Shown: positions 1 through 9,408 of the stretch, piece after piece
How the letters are laid out: each line of letters starts with the position of its first letter
Numbering within the stretch: position 1 is the first letter of the stretch
Source of the DNA: Natronococcus sp. A-GB7
GTDB taxonomy: Archaea > Halobacteriota > Halobacteria > Halobacteriales > Natrialbaceae
Reading direction: 5' to 3'
DNA: 64,000 nt
Assembly (NCBI RefSeq): GCF_029688865.1
Contig: NZ_JARUKV010000012.1
Location: 62,001-126,000, forward strand
The notes under the pieces: generated by a model
The model's input: the letters and a program-made list of their open reading frames with translations, nothing else
Told to the model about the DNA's origin: nothing
Databases searched by the model: none
Program-made: the position numbers and the translations under genes

Positions 1-1774
1 CTATCGATGTCGTCGAGGGGTAGGCTCCAGTTCGGTCGAACACGGTCTGGTAAGGATGATCGGTATGGAGCTGTTGGTCCGGACGGATATCGGACCCTGC
101 GGGTGAGCCGGTCATCTCGCCGATCGTATCCACCGCCGCGAGTTCGGACTGATCGTAGGCCAACCGCTCGTGCTGGTCGGAGAACACCGGATTGTCGGGG
201 TTGCTTTCGGCAGCGAGCATCATCGCCCCCGGATACAGCAGGACGATTACCAGGAGGAGAGCCACGACGGGTGCGGGCGAGAGGTTCCGACTGAGGGTCC
301 GCAGTCCGATCGCACCGACGATCGCCATCAATGCATAGAGGAAGGCGAACCACCGCGTCGGCACGAAGTTTTGAATTCCGAACATCGGAAGCCCGAGGAC
401 GAACACGAGCATGATTCCGCTACCGAGCACCAGGGTAAACACCGATTGCTCGGCCCGTCGACGGTGAACGATGTAGAGACTTCCCACGAGCATGAGACCG
501 AACAGCACGAGAAAGCCGAGTTCGTTGACGTAGGGGACGATCTGATCGAGCACCGTCGTTCCCGTGTCGGGAACTGCCGCCTCTTCGTCACCCGTTGCGC
601 CCGGCGATGCGAGTTCGAGGAAGCCGGCACTTTCCTCGAGCGTTTCACCGAACCAGCCGAGGACCGTTCCTAGGAACGAGTCGTCGCGATACGGTGTCAG
701 AGACCAGACGAAAATCGCGAGGCCGAAATTGAACACGAGAAGGCCGATCAGGTTGACCGGTTTCTTGGTCCGGAAGACGCTCGTATCGAGTCTGGTAAGC
801 CCCAGCGGGCCGGTCATAAAGAGGATCTGAGCCAGGAACGCGGCGCCGAGGAGAACCAGTACGATAAACGTCGATATCTGGTGTGTCAGGATAACCGCGA
901 CCGAGAGGAAAACCAGGAACGCGAAGTCGCGGCTCGTGTACTCGATACGCATTACGCGGATCAGGGCGTACACGATCGCGAGGAAAAAGACGAGCCCCAT
1001 GCTGGTCGGGATGAGATGAACTCCCCACATAACGGTGTAGCTGGCGACCGAGAATACCGCGGTCGCAAGCGTCGCCCACCGCGCGGGAACCAGAAGGTTG
1101 GCTGCGGCGTAAACGGTCAGAATCGAAAGCGGCATCGCGATCCCTATCGAGAGGTACAGTCCCATCCGCAACGAGACGTCGTAGACGAGCGAGGAGGCGA
1201 CGACGTACAGGTGGAAGAACGGTGACCCGAAGTGTTTGTCGTAGGAGATCGCTCCGAGCGACTGCTCCGCGTAGATCGCCTGGGAAAGCTCCGTCATGTG
1301 GGTCCAGACGTCGATCCCGATGTACCCCGGCGTCGCGTACAGCGCGGTAAACCGGAAGACGAACGCGAACAACACGAGCTGGAACAGCAGGATTCCGCGG
1401 TGGAAGTCACGGTCGCTCGTGAACAGTATCTGTCCGAACAGTAACGTCCCGACGGCGCTCGAGATCACGAAAAACAGCGGCGTCCGGGCGCCCTGTAGAA
1501 TCGTCACGAGGATCATAACTGCCATTCCGACCGTGACGATACTCGGGAGTGCCATCGCCGCCGGCGTCGACAGCGTCGGCAGCGTCCGCTCGTTTTCGTT
1601 CTGGTGGACCGCGAGAAGATACAGCGCACAGCCAAGGCCGACGACGATCGGAATCGTGTTGATGTATATTTGGGAAGCGACAAACCGCAGCGGGAACAGC
1701 AACAGCGCGGCGATCAGGCCGACAATCGCCGCCGTCGTGTCGAGCCGCAGTGGTCGCACGTTCGACAGCGACAT
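1..1774 (-). CDS. Polytopic membrane protein of glycan cluster, GT-C-like (3' end outside window)
   Basis: Reading leftwards from the ATG at 1774 the frame stays open to base 1, so the C-terminus is missing. An in-frame ATG at 1786 is an alternative start that would overlap the previous gene. About 590 residues are visible. Many hydrophobic helices fill the first two thirds. An early extracytoplasmic loop carries the acidic motif GIDVWTH, which resembles the acidic loop-1 motif of GT-C fold glycosyltransferases. The gene starts one base after the glycosyltransferase gene, so the two are almost certainly cotranscribed. A role in assembling or transferring a surface glycan is inferred from fold and neighbours; the exact reaction cannot be read. 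A flippase or polymerase is an alternative. Confidence 0.8.
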   Translation of the reverse strand, partial: MSLSNVRPLRLDTTAAIVGLIAALLLFPLRFVASQIYINTIPIVVGLGCALYLLAVHQNENERTLPTLSTPAAMALPSIVTVGMAVMILVTILQGARTPLFFVISSAVGTLLFGQILFTSDRDFHRGILLFQLVLFAFVFRFTALYATPGYIGIDVWTHMTELSQAIYAEQSLGAISYDKHFGSPFFHLYVVASSLVYDVSLRMGLYLSIGIAMPLSILTVYAAANLLVPARWATLATAVFSVASYTVMWGVHLIPTSMGLVFFLAIVYALIRVMRIEYTSRDFAFLVFLSVAVILTHQISTFIVLVLLGAAFLAQILFMTGPLGLTRLDTSVFRTKKPVNLIGLLVFNFGLAIFVWSLTPYRDDSFLGTVLGWFGETLEESAGFLELASPGATGDEEAAVPDTGTTVLDQIVPYVNELGFLVLFGLMLVGSLYIVHRRRAEQSVFTLVLGSGIMLVFVLGLPMFGIQNFVPTRWFAFLYALMAIVGAIGLRTLSRNLSPAPVVALLLVIVLLYPGAMMLAAESNPDNPVFSDQHERLAYDQSELAAVDTIGEMTGSPAGSDIRPDQQLHTDHPYQTVFDRTGAYPSTTSI

Positions 1775-1775
1775 T

Positions 1776-2765
1776 CTAGATCCCATGATACGTTTCCTCC
1801 CTATCGTCCGTTCGTTCGAGGGATAACTCCGTCGCATCGCGTCCCCGATCCTCGAGGACGTCCCGATAACACTGGAGGAGTTTGTCTCCCATCGACTCGA
1901 GGCTCAGTCCGTCGATGGCCTCGCGGGCGTTCGACCGTCCGGAGCCGGCGAGGACCGAGTCGAGTCCCGCCGCGAGCTCGCGGTCGTCGTCGCTGACGAC
2001 GCAGTTCTCGAGGCCGCCGATCGTCTCGTCGACGAAGCCGACGTCGGTCGAGACGACGGGGACGTTACAGGCGGCGGCTTCCTTGACCGCCATCGGCCCG
2101 GCCTCCCGCTTCGAGGTCACGAGAAGCAGGTCGCTCGCGTTCATGTAGTACGGCATCTCCTCGTAGGGAACGCCGTCGACCGTCCGAACCTCGAGATCCG
2201 CGTCGGCGCGGTCGGCGATGCGTTCGGCCCGCGGATAGTCCTTCTCGCTTCTATCCGGGTCGTACGGGAACAGTGCGATTCGTGCGTCTTCGTCCCAGCC
2301 GACGCGGTCGCGAGCTTCCTCGCGGAGGATCGGTCTGAACAGTTCCGTATCGATGCCGAACGGAATCTCGACGTGGTCGACGTCGAGTTCGCGTGACATC
2401 GCCGGGCTCGGAACGATCGTCGCGTCGGCAAATCGGGCGCCGTACCGGCTGATCGTCTCGAGCCAGCCCATGTCACTCATCAGGTCGGTACCCCAGAGGC
2501 TCAACACTACCGGACGCGTCGGCTGGGCGAGTGCAAACGGCGCGACGAGACCGTAGTGTCCGTGAACGATGTCGTAGTCGTCCGCCCAGATGTGTGAGAG
2601 CACCTTCGGATGAAACCGAAGGTAGTCGATCGGCGTTCGAGGAGATTCGGCCGTGTAATCGCCCGGAACGCCGACGACGGTACAGTCGATCCCCCGGTTT
2701 TCGAGGACCGAGATCTGCTGTTCGAAGAACGAACGCGTGGTGGTGATGAGGTGGAGTACGTGCAT
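1776..2765 (-). CDS. Glycosyltransferase family 4
   Basis: A 329-residue GT-B fold enzyme that should transfer a sugar from a nucleotide-sugar donor to a glycan or lipid-linked acceptor at the cytoplasmic face. The N-terminal half starts MHVLHLI and holds an HGHYG stretch near residue 69 and a WGTDL stretch. The C-terminal half has the family EX7E motif (KREAGPMAVKEAAA), which binds the donor, followed by VPVVSTDVGFVDE. It begins six bases after the DUF354 gene and ends one base before the membrane protein gene, which indicates one transcription unit. Its length is slightly short for family 4 but both Rossmann halves are present. Donor and acceptor are unknown. Confidence 0.88.
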   Translation of the reverse strand: MHVLHLITTTRSFFEQQISVLENRGIDCTVVGVPGDYTAESPRTPIDYLRFHPKVLSHIWADDYDIVHGHYGLVAPFALAQPTRPVVLSLWGTDLMSDMGWLETISRYGARFADATIVPSPAMSRELDVDHVEIPFGIDTELFRPILREEARDRVGWDEDARIALFPYDPDRSEKDYPRAERIADRADADLEVRTVDGVPYEEMPYYMNASDLLLVTSKREAGPMAVKEAAACNVPVVSTDVGFVDETIGGLENCVVSDDDRELAAGLDSVLAGSGRSNAREAIDGLSLESMGDKLLQCYRDVLEDRGRDATELSLERTDDREETYHGI

Positions 2766-2771
2766 GTCGTG

Positions 2772-3839
2772 TCAGTCGGCGTTGGCGGCGACCGTCGATC
2801 GGTCCGAGTCGGTCGTCAGGACGGTTTCGAGTTCCCGGACGATGACGTCGGTGACGTCGACGCGGTCGGCGAGCAACCGGTCCCGTCGGCGCCGCCAGGT
2901 CTCCTCGTCGCGGTTTTCGATGATCGACACCGCTTTTTCGAGCGAGCGGGCGTGACGATCCTCGTCGTTGAAATTGAACACGAGTCCGTACTCGTCCTCG
3001 AGCTCTTGCATGTAACCCAGCGAGAGGGAATTCACGTAGACCGCGGGCGTCCCGAGTATCGCGGCCTCGGCGGCCATCGTTGCGCCCTCGCCGACGAAAC
3101 AGTCCGCGTACGCGAGCAGGTCGTGGATCTGATCCGGCGATGTCGTCATCCGGTTGGATTCGAGTTCGTCGGGAAGTGGAACCTCCGAGGTGATCAACAC
3201 CGTCGCGCCGGCCTCTTCGAGCCGTTCGACGGCCTCTATCGGATCGTTGAACCCACCCTGTCCCATATCGTGCGAGGAGTCCCAGCTACTCAACCGCATC
3301 ACGACGAACGTGTCGTCCGGCTCCAGTCCGGCTTCCTCGAGAACGGCCGGATCGGGGTCGAATCGGTCGGGGTGGAGGTAGGCGAGTTCGTGGTAGCCGG
3401 GGTACTCGACCTTTTTCGACCCGATATCGCCGTCGTAACACTCCGGCGTACAGACGATATCGGCGAACGGGTACGCGAGCATCTTGATGAGCGTCGCGTG
3501 TTCGGTGTCGTAGAAGACGACGCTTTTCGCGCCGACGAGTTTCGCGACGTGGGTCGCAGCGGGGCCGCCGATAGCCGTAATAACGTCCGGTTTGATCTTC
3601 CGCGCTCGGGCCAGCAGTCGCGCCTCGTAGGTCGCCTGTACCCTCGCGAGCGAGAACAGGGAGTCGGACTCGCCGGCCAGGATCTCGTGGTCGATGTCGT
3701 ACGATTCGAGCAGATCCCTGACAACTTCGTTTTCCCGCGCGAAGACGTAGACGTCGTTCCCGTCCGCCTCGAGTTCCGCGATAGCGTGTTTGAAAAAGTG
3801 GACGTGGGCCGGGTGTTGGATCGTTACGATGACGCGCAT
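2772..3839 (-). CDS. DUF354 family protein, GT-B-like
   Basis: A 355-residue protein matching the archaeal DUF354 family, related in fold to UDP-GlcNAc 2-epimerases and GT-B glycosyltransferases. The start MRVIVTIQHPAHVHFFKH is typical. Later come AIGGPAATHVAKLVGAKSV and, in the C-terminal half, CFVGEGATMAAEAAILGTPA, a nucleotide-sugar binding signature of GT-B proteins. It lies between a nucleotide-sugar dehydrogenase and a glycosyltransferase gene on the same strand. Family members occur in archaeal surface-polysaccharide clusters. A catalytic role in sugar activation or transfer is inferred; no biochemical activity can be assigned from sequence alone. Confidence 0.85.
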   Translation of the reverse strand: MRVIVTIQHPAHVHFFKHAIAELEADGNDVYVFARENEVVRDLLESYDIDHEILAGESDSLFSLARVQATYEARLLARARKIKPDVITAIGGPAATHVAKLVGAKSVVFYDTEHATLIKMLAYPFADIVCTPECYDGDIGSKKVEYPGYHELAYLHPDRFDPDPAVLEEAGLEPDDTFVVMRLSSWDSSHDMGQGGFNDPIEAVERLEEAGATVLITSEVPLPDELESNRMTTSPDQIHDLLAYADCFVGEGATMAAEAAILGTPAVYVNSLSLGYMQELEDEYGLVFNFNDEDRHARSLEKAVSIIENRDEETWRRRRDRLLADRVDVTDVIVRELETVLTTDSDRSTVAANAD

Positions 3840-3985
3840 CTATCGACTCACCCTACCCGTATCGGCTCCCGTAGTGTCGACCCCCGTCGCTGTCGAGAGG
3901 GCCGTGACCTTCGTATCGAGTGCGAACGCTGACGCCGGCGAGTTCCTCGGTAGCGTCCCGCCTCGGATCGTATGACCGCGATACA

Positions 3986-5359
3986 TTATATTCTCCTGTA
4001 GCTGAAGCCCCGGTCGGTTGCATCGTCGGCGTCGAACGCCCCGGGAATATCGATCAGCGCAGGGGAATCGTTGAGCGCCGTCGCCATCGCCCCGAGATCG
4101 AGTTCGTCGAACTCGGCGTGGGGAGTCGCCATGAGAACGCCGTCGAAGCCCGCAAACGAGAGCGAGTCCTGTACGTCGATTCCGAACGACCGTTCGACGG
4201 CGTCGTCGTCCGCGTGGGGATCGTAGCCGACGACGTCGACGTCGAACTGCTGGAGCCGATCGATCACGTTCGTGATCTTCGAACTCCGGATGTCGCCCAC
4301 ATCCGGCTTGTACGATAGTCCGAGCACGAGTATCCGACTCTCACAGAGGGTCTTGTGTCCGTCGTTGAGTGCCTTGATCGTGAGATCGGAGATGTGATCC
4401 GGCATCGACTCGTTGACGTTCCGGCTCGCGAGAATCAGTTCCGGATCGGCGCCGGCCTGTTTCGCCCGGTGGGCGAAGAAGTACGGGTCGACCGGAATGC
4501 AGTGGCCGCCGACCAGTCCGGGCTGGTAGTCGTGGAAGTTCCACTTCGTCCCCGCGGCCTCGAGCACGTCGTGCGTGTCGATCCCCATCTTCTCGAGGGC
4601 CATCGAGAGCTCGTTCATCAGCGCGATGTTGATGTCGCGCTGAACGTTTTCGATAACTTTGCACGCCTCCGCGACCTCGATCGACGGCGCTCGGTGAACG
4701 CCTGCGTCGACGACGGACTCGTACAGCGTCGCGACGTCCTCGAGAACGGCCTCGTTTTGTCCACCGACGACCTTGACGACGCTGTCGAGCGAGTGGTCGC
4801 CGTCGCCGGGCGTCGCCCGTTCCGGAGAGTACGCGAGGTAGAAGTCCTCGCCGGCCTCCAGTCCGGATGCGTCCTCGATAGCGGGCGCGAACTCCTCGCG
4901 CGTGACCCCTGGATACACCGTCGACTCGAGGATTACCGTCGTTCCGCGCGTCAGATGTGCACCGACGGTCTCGGCGGCGCTCTCGATAAACGCGAGGTTC
5001 GGCCGTTCGTCTTCGACCGGCGTCGGGACCGTGACGAGCACGTAGTCGGCGTCGCGCACCGCAGCCGAGTCGGTGGTGTAGCTGATGTCACCGTCGAGAA
5101 TTGCTTCGTCCGAGAGATCTCCGGTCGTATCGACCCCGTTTTGCAGTGTCTCGACCTTCGAGTCGTCGACGTCGAAACCGACGACACGGTAGTCTGCCTG
5201 TGCGAATCCGACCGCAAGCGGGAGTCCGACGTAGCCGAGTCCGACGACGCAGACTGTAGCCTCTCGAGGACTGCCCTCCGTCGACCGGGTGAGTCCGTCC
5301 GGCTGATCGCTCTCTGGTCCGTCAGTTCGTCTCTCGGTGTCGCTGAGTGGTGGGGTCAT
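3986..5359 (-). CDS. Nucleotide-sugar 6-dehydrogenase (UDP-hexosamine/UDP-glucose type)
   Basis: A 457-residue NAD-dependent dehydrogenase that oxidises the C6 hydroxyl of a UDP-sugar to a uronic acid. The N-terminal Rossmann motif is CVVGLGYVGLPLAVGFAQ. The central domain carries the catalytic cysteine in GGHCIPVDPYFFAHRAKQAG, and the C-terminal UDP-binding domain includes LGLSYKPDVGDIRSSK. The GGHCIPVDPYF form is commonest in the WecC/TviB group acting on UDP-N-acetylhexosamines, so UDP-ManNAc or UDP-GlcNAc is a likelier substrate than UDP-glucose, but this is not certain. It is first in the leftward glycan cluster, 146 bases before the DUF354 gene. GlmS, which starts hexosamine supply, lies 1.5 kb away. 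Confidence 0.92.
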   Translation of the reverse strand: MTPPLSDTERRTDGPESDQPDGLTRSTEGSPREATVCVVGLGYVGLPLAVGFAQADYRVVGFDVDDSKVETLQNGVDTTGDLSDEAILDGDISYTTDSAAVRDADYVLVTVPTPVEDERPNLAFIESAAETVGAHLTRGTTVILESTVYPGVTREEFAPAIEDASGLEAGEDFYLAYSPERATPGDGDHSLDSVVKVVGGQNEAVLEDVATLYESVVDAGVHRAPSIEVAEACKVIENVQRDINIALMNELSMALEKMGIDTHDVLEAAGTKWNFHDYQPGLVGGHCIPVDPYFFAHRAKQAGADPELILASRNVNESMPDHISDLTIKALNDGHKTLCESRILVLGLSYKPDVGDIRSSKITNVIDRLQQFDVDVVGYDPHADDDAVERSFGIDVQDSLSFAGFDGVLMATPHAEFDELDLGAMATALNDSPALIDIPGAFDADDATDRGFSYRRI

Positions 5360-5473
5360 GGTGGTGTGTCACGTGCCCGACGCCGTCGCCGACGCGCGTC
5401 GGAGTCCTGTGTGCCAGACGCCCTCGAGACGGCTGGCACGCCTCACCCGAATACAGACAATCTCATCGGTTTA

Positions 5474-5481
5474 CTATATAG
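5474..5481 (-). promoter_or_regulatory. Candidate TATA element for the glycan cluster
   Basis: An AT-only core (TATA) lies in the otherwise G+C-rich gap upstream of the leftward dehydrogenase gene, about 115 bases before its ATG. It is centred in a short dyad (ATCGG ... CCGAT), which could be an operator. No transcript start is known, so the assignment is weak. Confidence 0.3.
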
Positions 5482-5701
5482 CCGATAAACTGCCTCGTCA
5501 TGCGTCGTTCGGATTCGTCAACAGTGTAGCTCCCTCTCAACCCTGACTCAGCCTTGGTTTCGCTTCTCAGACCCTGTCATCTTATTTCGCTGTTAAGCAA
5601 ATCTGTTTGACCGCATAATGAAGTTGGATGTCATATTGTGTGCTAATACGGCCGATGTGAATATGTTCTCTCACGGTCGGTCACACCCGAATCTAGCAAC
5701 C

Positions 5702-6352
5702 ATGGAGCCCAGAACGATCGATACCGTATCCGAATCCGTCTCCAGCGACGTACTGGTCACCGTCGGCGAGGTACACGCAGCCGCGTTACTCTCGTCGCCC
5801 GACGGCGCAATAGTCCGGTCAGCGGTGGCATCTCTCGCTGCCAGCATCAGTGTCTCTCATACCGTCCAGTTTCTCGGCGGGACGCCCGTCTGGGAGCTCG
5901 CACTGGTCGGCGCTGCAGTGGTGATCATCGGCGTACTCATCGGGGCCCGCCTCCTCGAGGCGCTCTCGAACCGCGATGTCACGCTCGACCCGGTAGCGTT
6001 GATATCATCCGACGACGACGACCCGGACGACGAACCGGCGGCCGAAGAGCCGACCCACACGTACGAAACGTACATTTCGCCGGACACACCTGATGAACTT
6101 CTGAGCGACAGAGGGCAGATCATCCGGATACTCGTCGAGAACGACGGCCGGACGTACCAGTATCGGATCGTCGAGGAAACCGGCTGGTCGAAGTCCAAGG
6201 TTAGTCGCCTGCTCTCGGAGATGCACGACCGAGGGGAAATCGGCAAGGTCTCGGTCGGTCGCGAGAACGCGATCGTTCTCGCTGACCACGGGCCCGAGGG
6301 ATCCCCGGAGGCCGACGACCAATCGGTAACGGTTACGAAGTCTCCGCAGTAG
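5702..6352 (+). CDS. Membrane-anchored winged-helix protein (putative regulator)
   Basis: The frame opens at 5618, but the ATG at 5702 (MEPRTIDT) gives a clean 216-residue protein; the upstream 28 residues look untranslated. Residues about 65-85 form one transmembrane helix (WELALVGAAVVIIGVLIGA). An acidic linker follows, then a C-terminal winged helix (DRGQIIRILVENDGRTYQYR, then GWSKSKVSRLLSEM as recognition helix). This layout is common in haloarchaeal membrane-tethered HTH proteins whose function is mostly unknown. It is divergent from the glycan cluster and upstream of glmS, so control of surface-glycan genes is possible but unproven. Confidence 0.8.
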   Translation: MEPRTIDTVSESVSSDVLVTVGEVHAAALLSSPDGAIVRSAVASLAASISVSHTVQFLGGTPVWELALVGAAVVIIGVLIGARLLEALSNRDVTLDPVALISSDDDDPDDEPAAEEPTHTYETYISPDTPDELLSDRGQIIRILVENDGRTYQYRIVEETGWSKSKVSRLLSEMHDRGEIGKVSVGRENAIVLADHGPEGSPEADDQSVTVTKSPQ

Positions 6353-6880
6353 CCGACGGAGTCAACGTCGCTGGGTATCTTCTCTCGCATCTCAGTAAAT
6401 ATATCGACGGATCCCCGTTTTTGGCCGCTGTCTTCCGTACTAGCGGACTCCTGATACGCTTGCGGATCGGGCACGCTGGCGCTCTTAGTGGTCGAATAAG
6501 GACGCGTCGTGTCTCTGCAACAGAGTGCAGCCGTTCGACCGATACTATCGTTCGTGCGGTTGTGGTTAGTCTGCTTCCGTTCTTCGAACTGCCGAACGCG
6601 ATCCATCGTGCGCTCGCCCTACACGATAAGGTAATATTACTGACGACACGTGAAGAAATAGTGGAACGGGACGTCCGTTAGTGGTTATCCGATCCATAGT
6701 AATGGGCTATGTCGGCAACGTATCGGGTAACGCCGGGTCGATGTGCAGGGACAGAAGGCCCGGGAGGATTAGATCTATGACACGTTACAGGACTGCACGC
6801 CGTAGCGGCGTACCGAACCGACGTTCGACCGATCCGGCCGGCTCTGTTTGTGGCTCTTCCTCGGTTTCCGGAACCGACCA
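6353..6880. other. Intergenic stretch without a convincing gene
   Basis: About 540 bases separate the winged-helix gene from glmS. The short open frames here are arginine- and serine-rich and lack the acidic composition of the neighbours. I see no tRNA, terminator-like dyad or repeat. It may be the regulatory and leader region of glmS. Confidence 0.5.
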
Positions 6881-6886
6881 GGAGGT
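6881..6886 (+). promoter_or_regulatory. Ribosome binding site of glmS
   Basis: GGAGGT lies nine bases before the ATG at 6896. It settles the glmS start: the upstream in-frame start at 6848 would add 16 residues before the cysteine that must become the N-terminal nucleophile. Confidence 0.75.
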
Positions 6887-6895
6887 ACTCGGATA

Positions 6896-8701
6896 ATGTG
6901 TGGTATCATCGCGCGAATCGGATCCGACGATGCCGCCGATACGCTGCTGACGGGACTCGAGAACCTCGAGTACCGCGGCTACGACTCGGCGGGGATCGCC
7001 GTCCAAAACGGTTCGGGCGTGAAGGTCCACAAGACCTCCGGCGAGGTCTCGGACCTCAAATCGAAACTGAACTACCTGCCGACCGGCAACGTCGGCATCG
7101 GCCACACCCGCTGGAGTACTCACGGTCCGCCGACCGAGGAAAACGCACACCCCCACACCGACTCCGCCGGTGACGTCGCCGTCGTCCACAACGGCGTTAT
7201 CGACAACTACGCGGAGCTTCGGACGGAACTGGCGGAGAAGGGACACGTCTTCCAGAGCGAGACGGACACCGAGGTCATCCCGCACCTGATCAACGAGTAC
7301 CGACAGGAGCTGCCGACCGAGGCCGCAGTGCGCAAGGCAGTCGAGACGCTCGAGGGAAGCTACGCGATCGCGGCGATCGTCGAGGACGAGGACCGCGTCT
7401 ACGCGGCGCGAAAGGGGTCCCCGCTGGTTCTGGGACTCGGCACCGACGACTGGTTCCTCGCCAGCGACGTTCCGGCCTTCCTCGATTACACCGACGAGGT
7501 CATCTACCTCGAAGACGGCGACGTCGTCGTTCTCGAGCCCGAATCCTATGAGATTACCGACCTCGAGGGCGAGCCGGTTCACCGCGAAACCGACACCGTC
7601 GACTGGGATCCCGAGGACGCGGGCAAGGGCGAGTTCGACCACTACATGAAAAAGGAGATCCACGGCCAACCGACCTCGCTCGCGAACACGATCGAGGGCC
7701 GCGTCGAGGACGGCGAAGTCGACCTCGAGTCGCTGCCAGCTGGCTCCTTTGAAAACGTCGAGGAGGTCCAGTTCGTCGCCTGTGGGACTTCGTACCACGC
7801 AGCGCTGTACGGCGCCCAGCTGCTGAAGGCGTCGGGTATCCGCGCGGAAGTGATCCGTGCGAGCGAGTACGACTCCGCCTCGGGCCCCGTCGACGAGGAA
7901 ACCCTGACGATCGCGGTCACGCAAAGTGGCGAAACCGCCGACACGCTGCAGGCGATCCGCAAAGCGGCCGACCGCGGTGCGCGAACGCTGGCGGTTACGA
8001 ACGTCGTCGGCTCGACGATCGCCCGCGAGACCGACGACGCGATGTACATCCGTGCTGGCCCCGAGGTCGGCGTCGCCGCGACGAAGACGTTCTCCTCGCA
8101 GGCGGTCTCGCTCGCGCTGGTCAGCCAGCGTCTCGCGGCCGACGTCCCCCACGCCGATCAGGTCGACGACGTCGACGTCATGCTCGAGAGCCTCGAGGAC
8201 CTCCCAGGACAGGTCGAGGAGATCCTCGAGACCACCGACGCCGAACGACTGGCAAAGCAGTATATCGACAGTGACGCCTTCTTCTTCATCGGCAACGGGC
8301 TCGGCCACCCCGTTGCGCTCGAGGGCGCCCTGAAGTTCAAGGAGATCACCTACGAGCACGCCGAAGGGTTCGCCTCCGGCCAGCTCAAACATGGCCCGCT
8401 GGCGCTCGTCACGGAACGGACGCCGGTCTTTGCGGTCTGTACTGGCGGTGATGACGGGAAAACGAAGACGAACGCGATCGAGGCACAGACTCGAGGTGCG
8501 TCGATCGTCGCCGTCTCGCCGGACGACCATCCCGTCGTCGACGCGGCCGAAGTCCACCTCTCGGTTCCGGACACACACCCCGTCTGGGCCGGGCTGCTCG
8601 CGAACGTCCAACTGCAGCTGGTTTCGTACTACGCTGCGGATCTACTCGACCGACCGATCGACAAGCCGCGCAACCTGGCAAAGAGCGTCACAGTCGAGTA
8701 A
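6896..8701 (+). CDS. glmS: Glutamine-fructose-6-phosphate aminotransferase (isomerizing)
   Basis: A 601-residue cytoplasmic enzyme that makes glucosamine-6-phosphate from fructose-6-phosphate and glutamine, the entry step to UDP-GlcNAc and other amino sugars. Cys2 in MCGIIARIG is the glutaminase nucleophile after Met removal. The class II glutaminase domain (about 1-220) has GIGHTRWSTHG and HNGVIDNY. Two SIS isomerase domains follow, with CGTSYHAALYGAQ, TQSGETADT and GLGHPVALEGALKFKEITYE. The C-terminus DRPIDKPRNLAKSVTVE is the family's conserved tail. Length is normal. Its location near the nucleotide-sugar dehydrogenase and glycosyltransferases suggests it feeds the glycan cluster. Confidence 0.97.
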   Translation: MCGIIARIGSDDAADTLLTGLENLEYRGYDSAGIAVQNGSGVKVHKTSGEVSDLKSKLNYLPTGNVGIGHTRWSTHGPPTEENAHPHTDSAGDVAVVHNGVIDNYAELRTELAEKGHVFQSETDTEVIPHLINEYRQELPTEAAVRKAVETLEGSYAIAAIVEDEDRVYAARKGSPLVLGLGTDDWFLASDVPAFLDYTDEVIYLEDGDVVVLEPESYEITDLEGEPVHRETDTVDWDPEDAGKGEFDHYMKKEIHGQPTSLANTIEGRVEDGEVDLESLPAGSFENVEEVQFVACGTSYHAALYGAQLLKASGIRAEVIRASEYDSASGPVDEETLTIAVTQSGETADTLQAIRKAADRGARTLAVTNVVGSTIARETDDAMYIRAGPEVGVAATKTFSSQAVSLALVSQRLAADVPHADQVDDVDVMLESLEDLPGQVEEILETTDAERLAKQYIDSDAFFFIGNGLGHPVALEGALKFKEITYEHAEGFASGQLKHGPLALVTERTPVFAVCTGGDDGKTKTNAIEAQTRGASIVAVSPDDHPVVDAAEVHLSVPDTHPVWAGLLANVQLQLVSYYAADLLDRPIDKPRNLAKSVTVE

Positions 8702-9408
8702 GACGCGTTCCGATCAATCCTCCCGCAGTCCCTCGATACGAGCTTTTTTCGCGCTGCGTTTTTCGGACGCCGAGAGCGATTCCCGACCTTCGATGGTGGT
8801 TCGGCAGCGAGCCGATCGCACTGTCGCCTCGCTCTCGTGAGTCGTCGGATCGATTCGAGTCAACCCCGCTTCTGGGTGGCGTCCAATCCGATTCGCCGAC
8901 GGTTGCACTCGGGCCGTTTTTTGCCGCGAGATTTCCGCGGCTGACTCGAGAGCGTACGGAGTCGGTGTTTTAAAACGGCCCATACGAGCGCCGCTCTCGA
9001 GACGTTCCCCGTCTCGAGGCATAGAGGCGCTACGGATCGCGAGCGGTTCGATGCCGACCCAGCGACAACGATTGCCTATTCCGAAGACGAGCCGTGTCTC
9101 GGTCGGGACGGTTGCCACAGCCGTTTCGGCGAGTACTGTCGGGGATCCCTCCGGCAGCGATGACCGTCGGTGGTTGTTCGTTCCCGTTCGACCGTCGCGA
9201 AGCCCACGATCGACCGTCGGTGTTCCCTGCTCGAGTTCGGTCCTGATTCCGGATCCGCCCGCTACGATTCCCTTGCAGCGTGTCCGTCTACGCGGTGATC
9301 GCGTTCGGAACGGTAACCGTCTCGAGGGAGACACAGAAACGAACGTCAGGTTCGAATCACTCCTGGACGACCTTCGGCTGCAAAAAGGAAGCGCGCTACG
9401 CTACCGCG
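8702..9408. other. Long intergenic region, possible decayed gene
   Basis: About 700 bases between glmS and the poly-Asp protein gene. A minus-strand frame at 8714-9334 (206 codons) is open, and its last 20 codons (ending SAKKARIEGLRED) look more protein-like, but the remainder is arginine-, threonine- and proline-rich with mixed third positions, unlike neighbouring genes. I regard it as non-coding or a decayed gene. A GGTTCGAATC stretch near 9350 resembles a tRNA T-loop but has no matching stem. Confidence 0.4.

Noticed and set aside
8714-9334. 206-codon minus-strand frame after glmS
   Set aside because: Composition is Arg/Thr/Pro-rich and not acidic, third positions are mixed, and no motif is visible. 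Kept only as part of the intergenic entry.
9340-9375. GGTTCGAATC as a tRNA T-loop
   Set aside because: The flanking bases GTCAG and TCACT do not pair, and no acceptor, D or anticodon arm is found in the preceding 70 bases.
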